Below are positions 15,879 through 22,358 of a stretch of 22,564 nt of DNA, piece after piece; position 1 is the first letter of the stretch; each line of letters begins with the position of its first letter. Source of the stretch: DRWZ01 sp964601505 (GTDB lineage: Bacteria > Calescibacteriota > Calescibacteriia > Calescibacteriales > Calescibacteriaceae); assembly GCA_964601505.1 (NCBI GenBank), contig CAZRNR010000033.1, positions 1 through 22,564 of the forward strand. The letters run 5' to 3'. The position numbers and the translations under genes are program-made. The notes under the pieces were generated by a model. That model ran no database searches. It saw only the letters and a program-made list of their open reading frames with translations, and was not told the origin of the DNA.

Positions 15879-16337
15879 GTATATCTGTTATGATTTTATG
15901 ACTATCATTCAGTCCATTTGAAATTTTCATAAAGTATCTTCTCTAATAGATAGATCTTGAAATGAGCTCCAGATCATGAGAGTAAGAAATCAAAATATTT
16001 CAAATTTTTCAAATAGAATGTTTCTACTTGAACAATCACAACAGAATAACCACCTGAGAAAATCAAAATGAATTGAAATTATAGCATTTTTATGAGAAGA
16101 TTGGGTTTTCAATTAGAGAATGCACTATAAAGCTGAGTCTTTACCAAGATACTCTCGCAATAGAATAAAAAGAAATACCTTCAATAGGAAATTTAGATTT
16201 AGGAGGCATGAGATTTCAAAACTAATCTGTTCCATATCAACTTAACAGGATTATGACTTTCTGAAAACCAAATCATACAAATTATAGCTTCTTTTTCCTT
16301 TAGTCTTTTGGTTTATTCAAATTGAGGAGAAAAAACG
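15879..16337. other. 459-nt stretch without a recognisable gene
   Basis: A/T-rich DNA between dxr and the tRNA with no convincing reading frame on either strand. An AGGAGG at 16201 precedes an ATG at 16208, but this opens only five codons. No repeat, riboswitch core or strong hairpin was seen. It probably holds the dxr promoter and the 3' end of the tRNA transcript. Confidence 0.5.
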
Positions 16338-16413
16338 TGGTAGCGGGGGGAGGACTTGAACCTCCGACCTCCGGGTTATGAGCCCGGCGAGCTACCAACT
16401 GCTCTACCCCGCG
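16338..16413 (-). tRNA. Initiator tRNA-fMet (CAT anticodon)
   Basis: A 76-nt cloverleaf with encoded CCA. The anticodon CAT is at 16378-16380. Initiator hallmarks are all present: three consecutive G-C pairs next to the anticodon loop (29-31 with 39-41), A11-T24 in the D stem and an unpaired 1-72 position. That mismatch is C1-T72, whereas the classic bacterial one is C1-A72. The T loop begins TTC, so position 54 is available for the TtuA/TtuB thiolation encoded in this window. The gene stands alone with sufB upstream on the same strand. Confidence 0.95.
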
Positions 16414-16484
16414 GTAGTATTTTTTACTTATAAGTTAGATGATATAAAAAACCTCAAAAAGCAGAAAGTTTAGAGTAATAAATT

Positions 16485-17894
16485 TTAACCTACTGCCCCT
16501 TCCATTTCAAGCTCTAGCAATCGGTTCATCTCCACTGCATACTCCATAGGTAAAGTTCTTACAAATGGCTCCATAAAACCCCTGACCACAAGTGCAAGAG
16601 CTTCTGGTTCCTTGAGACCACGAGACATAAGGTAAAATATGACATCCTCGGATATCCTTCCAACCGAAGCTTCATGAGAAATCGTAACATCACGCTCAAG
16701 AATCTCCATGTGAGGAAATGTATTTGATTTGGAAAACTCATCCAAAATTAAAGCATCACATGTAACAGAAACTGAACTTCCATTTGCTCCCTCCAAAACT
16801 CTAACAAGACCTCTATACGTTGTGAGTCCACCAAACTTGGAAACAGATTTTGATGTTATGACAGAGCTTGTATTTGGCGCTGAGTGTATAACCTTGGCCC
16901 CAGCATCCTGAATCTGATCCTTACCAGCATAAGCAACAGAAATAATTTCAGCACGAGACTCTGGTTCAAGAAGATAGACTCCAGGATATTTCATCGTGAC
17001 CTTACTACCTATGTTACCATCAATCCATATAACCGACGCTCCTTTGTAAGCCACAGCTCTTTTTGTCACAAGGTTGAAAACATTCTTTGACCAGTTTTGT
17101 ATAGTTATATACTGAACCTTTGAATAAGGTAGAGCAACAATTTCAACAACAGCAGAATGAAGCGAGTCAGAAGAATAAACGGGAGCGCTACAACCTTCAA
17201 CATATGTGACCTCCGAACCCTCATCTGCTATTATCAATGTTCTCTCAAATTGCCCAACGTTTTGCGCATTTATTCTGAAATAGGCCTGTAAAGGTCTGTC
17301 AACCTTGACCCCAGGTGGTACATATATGAATGAACCTCCAGACCAAACCGCAGAGTTTAGAGCTGCAAATTTATTATCTGTCGGTGGAACAACCTTACCA
17401 AAATACTTCTTTACAAGATCCGGATACATCTTAACAGCAGTATCAGTATCAACAAAAATCACACCCTTTTTCTCAAGATCTTCTCTTATCTTATGATAGA
17501 CAACTTCTGACTCATACATCGCACCGACACCTGCAAGAAATTTTCTTTCAGCCTCTGGTATGCCAAGACGATCGAATGTATCTTTTATATATTGTGGAAC
17601 TTCATCCCAAGAATGTGTTTTCTTATCTGTTGCCTTTATATAGTAATGATACTGGTCAAAGTTTATTTCAGAAAGATCCGGACCCCATGTTGGAACTGGC
17701 TTCTTTCTAAAGATCTCATAAGATTTCAATCTGAATTCTCTCATCCATGATGGTTCCTCTTTCATATAAGATATCTGTTCGACAACTTTCTCATTCAAAC
17801 CTTTTTGTGTTCTGAATTCATAGACCTCAGGCATTCTAAAGTCATACCTTGAGTAATCAAACTCAAGCTTTTCCGTTTTTTCTTGCCTTGCCAT
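16485..17894 (-). CDS. sufB: Fe-S cluster assembly scaffold SufB
   Basis: A 469-residue scaffold of the SUF system, which normally works with the ATPase SufC and with SufD or a second SufB to build and deliver Fe-S clusters. Family motifs: ERKFLAGVGAMYESEVVYHK, SGGSFIYVPPGVKVDRPLQA, TYVEGCSAP with Cys235 (the sulfur-accepting position, Cys254 in E. coli) and VTCDALILDEFSKSNTFPHM with Cys379. ISHEASVGRISEDVIFYLMS follows, with His407 and Glu408. No sufC, sufD, sufS or sufU gene is adjacent. It starts 4 nt after the thiC stop with no Shine-Dalgarno near the ATG, so translation probably depends on coupling to thiC. Confidence 0.95.
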   Translation of the reverse strand: MARQEKTEKLEFDYSRYDFRMPEVYEFRTQKGLNEKVVEQISYMKEEPSWMREFRLKSYEIFRKKPVPTWGPDLSEINFDQYHYYIKATDKKTHSWDEVPQYIKDTFDRLGIPEAERKFLAGVGAMYESEVVYHKIREDLEKKGVIFVDTDTAVKMYPDLVKKYFGKVVPPTDNKFAALNSAVWSGGSFIYVPPGVKVDRPLQAYFRINAQNVGQFERTLIIADEGSEVTYVEGCSAPVYSSDSLHSAVVEIVALPYSKVQYITIQNWSKNVFNLVTKRAVAYKGASVIWIDGNIGSKVTMKYPGVYLLEPESRAEIISVAYAGKDQIQDAGAKVIHSAPNTSSVITSKSVSKFGGLTTYRGLVRVLEGANGSSVSVTCDALILDEFSKSNTFPHMEILERDVTISHEASVGRISEDVIFYLMSRGLKEPEALALVVRGFMEPFVRTLPMEYAVEMNRLLELEMEGAVG

Positions 17895-17898
17895 GTCG

Positions 17899-19248
17899 TT
17901 ATATTTTAGATTCTATGCCCTCCTGAGGAATAATTTCCCGAATAAAACGATATTCATTTCTGCTTTTTTTATTTCTCAAGGTATTTTCGACAAGGTTCAT
18001 TGGACAAAATGGACCACACATAGAACAAGCCTTAGTACCAGAGCGTCTTGAATCATGTATAGCTTTAGCATCCTTTGGGAAAAGAGCCAACTCAAATTGT
18101 CTCTCCCAGTCCAACTTATACCTTGCTTCAGACATAAGTAAGTTCCTTTCCAAGGCTTTTTTGTTTCCCCTAGCTATATCTGCAACATGAGCAGCTATTT
18201 TAAAAGCAATAAGACCATCCTTTACTTGCTCCACTGTTGGCAATCCAAGATGTTCAGCTGGAGTGATATAGCAAAGCATATCTGCTCCATACATTCCAGA
18301 AATAGCTCCACCTATTGCTCCAGCGATATGATCAAAACCAGCAGCAGTATCACAAGGCAACATACCCAAAATATAAAATGGTGCACCTTTACAAAGCTTC
18401 TTCTGCAACTGAACATTTGTCATTATCTCATTCAAAGGAATGTGTCCAGGTCCTTCTACCATCACCTGAACACCAGCATTTCTCGCTTTCTCAACAAGCT
18501 CACCAAGAATAATGAGCTCTTGAATTTGCAACCTATCTGTTGAATCCGATATTGAGCCTGGACGCAATCCATCTCCCAAGCTCAAAGTCATATCGTACTC
18601 CCTTGCTATCTCAAGAAGCCTATCAAAATACTTATAAAGAGGATTTTCTTGCTCATTGTATATCATCCACGCTGCAATGAGACCACCACCACGAGAAACA
18701 ATCCCAGTTGTCCTTGAAGAATTAGTATATCTTCTTAGAGAATCTAATGTAACCCCGCAATGAACAGTTATGAAATCAACCCCTCTTTTACCATGTTCCT
18801 CTATTACCTCAAAAAGATCATCAGCACTCATCTTAAGAAAAGAGCCTTTCTTCTTAGCAGCCATAAACTCAGCTTCGTATATAGGAACTGTGCCTAAAGG
18901 AACTTTTGAATTAGTTATAAGAGTTTTCATTATAGACTCAAGATCTCCCCCTGTTGATAAATCCATAACGGTATCCGCTCCGTACTCATGCGCAACCTGA
19001 AGCTTTTGTATTTCCTCATCCAAATTTACATAGTCGTAAGATGTTCCAAGATTCACATTAACCTTAACAGAAAGCCCCTGACCTATCCCAGTAAATCTCT
19101 CAATACTATGGTTTGGATTCGCTGGTATAACAACTAAACCTTTTGCAACAAGCTCCATCAAATCGGAAGGATCCAAACTTTCTTTATCAGCAACATATCT
19201 CATTTCCTCTGTTATTATTCCTTTCCTTGCTTTTTCAATCTGGGTCAT
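17899..19248 (-). CDS. thiC: Phosphomethylpyrimidine synthase ThiC (short form)
   Basis: A 449-residue radical-SAM enzyme that rearranges aminoimidazole ribotide to HMP-phosphate, the pyrimidine half of thiamine. Motifs: VNVNLGTSYDYVNLDEEIQK, TVMDLSTGGDLESI, VPLGTVPIYEAEF, DGLRPGSISDSTDRLQIQEL, VMVEGPGHIPLNEI and LPCDTAAGFDHIAGAIGGAI. It lacks the long N-terminal extension of proteobacterial and plant ThiC (over 600 residues), as in archaeal and clostridial short forms. The C-terminal cluster motif is CSMCGPFC (Cys408, Cys411, Cys415), CX2CX3C instead of the textbook CX2CX4C. The 78-nt leader shows no TPP riboswitch. It lies between the GcvH-like gene and sufB, all on the same strand. Confidence 0.95.
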   Translation of the reverse strand: MTQIEKARKGIITEEMRYVADKESLDPSDLMELVAKGLVVIPANPNHSIERFTGIGQGLSVKVNVNLGTSYDYVNLDEEIQKLQVAHEYGADTVMDLSTGGDLESIMKTLITNSKVPLGTVPIYEAEFMAAKKKGSFLKMSADDLFEVIEEHGKRGVDFITVHCGVTLDSLRRYTNSSRTTGIVSRGGGLIAAWMIYNEQENPLYKYFDRLLEIAREYDMTLSLGDGLRPGSISDSTDRLQIQELIILGELVEKARNAGVQVMVEGPGHIPLNEIMTNVQLQKKLCKGAPFYILGMLPCDTAAGFDHIAGAIGGAISGMYGADMLCYITPAEHLGLPTVEQVKDGLIAFKIAAHVADIARGNKKALERNLLMSEARYKLDWERQFELALFPKDAKAIHDSRRSGTKACSMCGPFCPMNLVENTLRNKKSRNEYRFIREIIPQEGIESKI

Positions 19249-19326
19249 CTTTTTAAGTATTTTAGCAATTCAATCTCCAAAAGTACTAATAACCAACTAA
19301 CTCGAATTCAAATCAGAAATTATAAA

Positions 19327-19731
19327 TCATGATTCTTCAATTTCTTCTAAAAATTCCTTATACTGATCTGGAGTCATAAGCTGAGACTCTATATTGTCTG
19401 TTGTATCCACTTCAAGGATCCAACCTTCTTTGTAGATCCCGTCTCCGTAAATTATGTCTGGACTCTCAATCAAATCGGTATTCACTTTTGTAACTGATCC
19501 AGAAACAGGAGATATTATTTCAAATTGGTAATCTGAAACAACAACCTGACCAATAACATCTCCTGCCGATATTTCATCACCTTGTTCAACTTCAACCGAT
19601 ATCTCCGTCAGCTCGTCCGAATCTGCTGCTGAAAAAATATACTCAGTAAGATAAAGCCTGACCCTTCCCGGTTTTATTTTTTTAACCGCTATATGATCCT
19701 CAGAGTATAAAAAGCCCTTTGGTATCTTCAT
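19327..19731 (-). CDS. GcvH-like protein lacking the lipoyl lysine
   Basis: A 134-residue homologue of glycine cleavage H protein, the lipoyl carrier of the glycine cleavage system. The H-protein outline is visible throughout: YSEDHIAVKK (9-18), SVEVEQGDEISAGDVIGQ, EIISPVSGSVTKVNTDLIES (71-90), YGDGIYKEGWILEVD (95-109) and a C-terminal PDQYKEFLEE helix. An ungapped match to the ESVKA loop of H proteins gives VVSDY, placing Asp67 where the lipoylated Lys belongs; no other Lys lies in the hairpin. It therefore should not be lipoylated. No gcvT or gcvP is nearby; thiC and sufB follow on the same strand (78 nt to thiC). A structural or partner-binding role is possible. Function unknown. Confidence 0.75.
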   Translation of the reverse strand: MKIPKGFLYSEDHIAVKKIKPGRVRLYLTEYIFSAADSDELTEISVEVEQGDEISAGDVIGQVVVSDYQFEIISPVSGSVTKVNTDLIESPDIIYGDGIYKEGWILEVDTTDNIESQLMTPDQYKEFLEEIEES

Positions 19732-20112
19732 ACTTTCTGATTTTATATTTTCTTTAAGTCAGAAAATCGCAAAAAACAAAAATTATTGATTTTAATCTGG
19801 CCCCCTGAAAACTAGAGGAAAAACATTGGAAATAATAAACGCATCCAATTTTACATTTCAGCTTTATACAATGTGAATTTTTCAATTGATCAAAAAAACG
19901 CTAAAAATCTAATCTAACTAGAATATCTTCTTTTCTGAAAATGTTTGATTATTTCCTTATATTTCCTCACTTCATCACTCAAGAGTTTCTTAAGTCATTA
20001 TCTGAAAGCTGTTCGAGCTTAATCATGCTAATTTATCATCATAAAGAAATGCCAATGTCTTCAATCGCGAAATCAAACAAAAATACATATTCTGTTCATT
20101 TAGCAAATTTCA
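19732..20112. other. 381-nt stretch without a convincing gene
   Basis: A/T-rich sequence between the fusion gene and the GcvH-like gene. TTTCTGA at 19734-19740 and TCAGAAA at 19759-19765 form a 7-bp inverted repeat within 35 nt of the GcvH-like start and could be an operator, though weak. A 75-codon plus-strand frame (19941-20168) overlaps the fusion gene's 3' end, has no recognisable domain and I take it as noise. Confidence 0.4.
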
Positions 20113-21024
20113 TCAAAAACGGAAGAAGGTTTTCAAATAGCCCTCGTATAACATGGGAGCAGTTCTAAATTTATAGATATCCGATGGTTTTATGAACTTA
20201 TACCGTGTGTGCTCCCAGTCTATCTTCAGTATAGCTTTATTAATTTCTGCTCTAAAAGGGTTTATCTCCCATTTTACACCTATCACTGGATCAACAACCT
20301 CAAATTGAGTACCCTGAACTATATTGCTCAATGAATCTCTCTTTATTGATGTCTCTTCCTCGATTTCCTTAAGAGCAGTTTCCAACGGTGTTTCTCCTTC
20401 TTCAATATGTCCAGAAACTACTCCCCACATTCCTCTATATGTTCCAACCTTTTTACTTCTTCTCATTAAAAGTATTTTACCATTGTAGCATAAGAAAGTA
20501 GATGATACAGACCTTTTCTGGAAATCCCAACCAATTATATGATTTTTAGCAGCAAAGAAGCAAAATGATGCAATCTCTTCCATAATCTTCCGTCTGCAAC
20601 CTCTAAATAGATTTACAAAACTGGTTCTTCCCTTATTTGAGAAGATTGAAACAAAAGATAGGCCAACTGGTTTTTGCTCACTTCCACCCTCTGGTCCGAG
20701 AATAGAACTTTCTGAAACAACTAGATCAGCTTTTGATATATTTAAGAAAATCTCTGCAGATCTATTCGCGTAATCTTCCGAAACAGCACCATTTGGAGAG
20801 GAAAAATTGAAGAAATTTTTCATGTCGTAAGAGTATGGTATAACAGAGCCCACAAATATCTTTGATGCTCCCTTGAAACTGACTATCGTATGAGATAAAA
20901 AACCCCCGAGAGAAGATTCAACAAGCCCTACTTTCAAACCTCTGCTACGGAGAACCTCTATAAACTCTTTAGCCCTCCTCTTATAGTCTCCAAAACTTGG
21001 CGAATAAATTAAAAAATCATTCAT
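20113..21024 (-). CDS. PncC (CinA C-terminal)-Nudix hydrolase fusion
   Basis: A 303-residue two-domain protein. Residues 1-163 match the NMN deamidase domain PncC/CinA-C: LVESSLGGFLSHTIVSFKGA at the ESCTGG loop (here ESSLGG, 36-41), PYSYDMKNFF with the conserved Tyr and Lys, GAVSEDYANRSAEIF and SSILGPEGGSEQKPVGLSFV, plus an FRGCRR segment. Residues about 168-303 are a Nudix hydrolase with GHIEEGETPLETALKEIEEE at 205-224, continuing TSI. Relative to GX5EX7REUXEEXGU it has Lys for Arg and Ser for Gly; the catalytic glutamates are kept. PncC makes NaMN from NMN and Nudix enzymes cleave NAD(H) or ADP-ribose, so a NAD salvage or repair role is a reasonable guess. Substitutions in the PncC loop leave its activity uncertain. 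There is no Shine-Dalgarno; a TnpB relic lies just upstream. Confidence 0.8.
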   Translation of the reverse strand: MNDFLIYSPSFGDYKRRAKEFIEVLRSRGLKVGLVESSLGGFLSHTIVSFKGASKIFVGSVIPYSYDMKNFFNFSSPNGAVSEDYANRSAEIFLNISKADLVVSESSILGPEGGSEQKPVGLSFVSIFSNKGRTSFVNLFRGCRRKIMEEIASFCFFAAKNHIIGWDFQKRSVSSTFLCYNGKILLMRRSKKVGTYRGMWGVVSGHIEEGETPLETALKEIEEETSIKRDSLSNIVQGTQFEVVDPVIGVKWEINPFRAEINKAILKIDWEHTRYKFIKPSDIYKFRTAPMLYEGYLKTFFRF

Positions 21025-21053
21025 ACCGCTGTAAAGTAGGAGATCAATAAAAT

Positions 21054-21170
21054 GTGAACTACTCCATCGTTATAGAAGATGAAGCTTCCTGCTTCAACAA
21101 GGCTATAAGCCTCTCCGTAGGTGTAAGTTCGGGCAGTTCCTACCCTTACCATCCTTAAGGTGCCCAATCC
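21054..21170 (-). mobile_element. IS200/IS605-type tnpB 3'-end relic
   Basis: Minus-strand translation reads GLGTLRMVRVGTARTYTYGE, then AYSLVEAGSFIF and VVH. The GTARTY and SLVEAGS stretches are typical of the disordered C-terminus of TnpB, beyond its RuvC and zinc-finger regions. At the DNA level, GAAGCAGGAAGC followed by a hairpin and TAGTTCAC matches the familiar end of such elements. No catalytic domain remains: the frame further 5' turns into A/T-rich Ile codons. The frame stays open to a TGA at 21021-21023 that overlaps the fusion gene's ATG. I judged this from remembered family tails, not an alignment. Confidence 0.6.
21062..21084 (-). other. Right-end hairpin, possible omega-RNA 3' scaffold relic
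   Basis: On the minus strand CTTCATC pairs with GATGGAG (one G-T pair) around a 9-nt loop and is followed by TAGTTCAC. IS605-family elements end this way, and the guide RNA of TnpB takes its scaffold from the 3' end of the element, with the guide lying just outside. Here the guide position would be 21053 to about 21038, directly in the leader of the PncC-Nudix gene. An alternative hairpin, TGAAGC-TTCCT-GCTTCA at 21080-21096, shares one arm and cannot form at the same time. Confidence 0.45.
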
Positions 21171-21226
21171 TTTGATTATCAGGGTTATATATTTTATAAT
21201 TATAATCAGAAACTGACTTCTTGTCA

Positions 21227-21235
21227 AGTATTTGC
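21227..21235. repeat. Target-site duplication, left copy (AGTATTTGC)
   Basis: This 9-bp direct repeat is identical to 21397-21405 and directly abuts the left inverted repeat. A 9-bp duplication is the length produced by several DDE transposase families. Confidence 0.75.
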
Positions 21236-21396
21236 TATTTTGTTGAATAATTTACCTTACATCTTGATTTTCATCTACTTTAATTTTTCATCTGCTAAAC
21301 TTTTTTAACAGTAGGAGTCATGAAGTATAGGATTTTCAAGGTTAATTGAATGATAAGCAGAAATAAAAAGTGTCAAATGAATTATTCAACAAAATA
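21236..21396. mobile_element. 161-bp MITE-like element with 17-bp terminal inverted repeats
   Basis: TATTTTGTTGAATAATT at 21236-21252 is perfectly inverted at 21380-21396. The element is bounded on both sides by the direct repeat AGTATTTGC. The 127-nt interior has no meaningful reading frame. Perfect inverted ends, an exact flanking duplication and no transposase are the definition of a non-autonomous miniature element. It lies between the tnpB relic and aroE and would have been mobilised by a transposase encoded elsewhere. Confidence 0.8.
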
Positions 21397-21405
21397 AGTA
21401 TTTGC
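21397..21405. repeat. Target-site duplication, right copy (AGTATTTGC)
   Basis: Second copy of the 9-bp direct repeat, starting at the base after the right inverted repeat. Identity of the two copies suggests a fairly recent insertion or little decay. Confidence 0.75.
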
Positions 21406-21478
21406 AATTCATCCCCACACTGTAGAGGATTGGAGACTTCTTGCTAAATTTATGTTAAAAACTGTAAATTATAGACAA

Positions 21479-21507
21479 TTGCATGATTTATTTAGTCACT
21501 ATATATA
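21479..21507 (+). promoter_or_regulatory. Sigma-70-like promoter for aroE
   Basis: TTGCAT at 21479-21484 and TATATA at 21502-21507 are separated by 17 nt, the ideal spacing. Transcription would begin only a few bases before the aroE ATG at 21519, fitting the missing Shine-Dalgarno and suggesting a nearly leaderless mRNA. In A/T-rich DNA such matches are common. Confidence 0.35.
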
Positions 21508-21518
21508 AAAAATAATAC

Positions 21519-22358
21519 ATGTTGTATTTAGGAGTTATTGGGAAACCTATCTCACACTCTCTATCTCCGGCAATGCATAATGCAGTTATGAAAAAGCTTG
21601 GAATAAATGGAATATATCTTGCATTTGAAGTTGATGATTTTGAAGGAGCCGTTAGAGGCGCTTCAAAACTAGGTTTCAGAGGATTGAACATAACTATACC
21701 ATACAAAGAAAATGCCTACAGCATAGCAGATGAAGCTTCCGATGATGTGAAAATAGTAAAAGCTGGAAACACAATCCTTTTTGAAAATAATCAAATAAAG
21801 GTTTTCAACACAGATATATATGGATTCCAAAAAGCCGTAGAGAAGTCCGGATTTAAGCTTAAAGATAAAAGAATTGCAATAATTGGGGCAGGTGGTGCGG
21901 CAAGAGCTATAACATACGCATCCTTAAAAGCAGGAACTGAAATCATAACAATATTTAATAGAACATATGAAAAAGCAGTAAAGATAAAAGAAGATATACA
22001 ATCTTTCTACCCAGAAAAACAGATCATCCCTAAAAAACTTGAAACGATAAATTTCTCTGAATTTGACATAATAGTCAATGCAACAAACATAGGGTGGAAA
22101 AATGAAAACTTGTTTGAAATAATTGGCAAATATCCAGAAAAAACAAAGGAGAAAAAACTTTTCTTTGATACAATATACACACAAACAAAATTCCTAAAAA
22201 TAGGAAAATCTCTCGGATATAAAACCCAAGATGGTAGATGGATGCTCGTATTACAAGGAGCTATGAGTTTTAAAATATGGACATCTATATACCCAGACGA
22301 AGAAATTATGTTCAGAACTCTAAAAAAAGCTCAAAAAGTTAAAAAAGACAAAGCTTAG
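21519..22358 (+). CDS. aroE: Shikimate dehydrogenase
   Basis: A 279-residue enzyme that reduces 3-dehydroshikimate with NADPH in aromatic amino acid synthesis. The substrate-binding N-terminus has GKPISHSLSPAMHN (8-21) and GLNITIPYKE with the catalytic Lys63; KAGNTI has Asn84 and FNTDIYGF supplies catalytic Asp99. The NADP domain has GAGGAARA (123-130) and FNRTYEKA. The C-terminal MLVLQGAMSFKIWT block is present. Minor departures are ATNIGW for the usual ATPxGM, and YTQT where YNPxxT is common. It starts at MLYLGVIG with no Shine-Dalgarno and is the only gene on the plus strand after the mobile-element relics. Confidence 0.95.
   Translation: MLYLGVIGKPISHSLSPAMHNAVMKKLGINGIYLAFEVDDFEGAVRGASKLGFRGLNITIPYKENAYSIADEASDDVKIVKAGNTILFENNQIKVFNTDIYGFQKAVEKSGFKLKDKRIAIIGAGGAARAITYASLKAGTEIITIFNRTYEKAVKIKEDIQSFYPEKQIIPKKLETINFSEFDIIVNATNIGWKNENLFEIIGKYPEKTKEKKLFFDTIYTQTKFLKIGKSLGYKTQDGRWMLVLQGAMSFKIWTSIYPDEEIMFRTLKKAQKVKKDKA

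Noticed and set aside
16201..16225. AGGAGG with ATG seven bases later
   Set aside because: The frame closes after five codons and nothing suggests a leader peptide for a downstream gene.
18187..18543. 118-codon plus-strand frame opposite thiC
   Set aside because: It is entirely antisense to highly conserved ThiC motifs; its length is explained by codon bias on the other strand.
19249..19326. TPP riboswitch upstream of thiC
   Set aside because: The 78-nt leader has neither the CTGAGA nor the ACCTGA core and is too short to hold the aptamer.
19941..20168. 75-codon plus-strand frame before the fusion gene
   Set aside because: No domain, no ribosome-binding site, and it overlaps the end of the PncC-Nudix gene.
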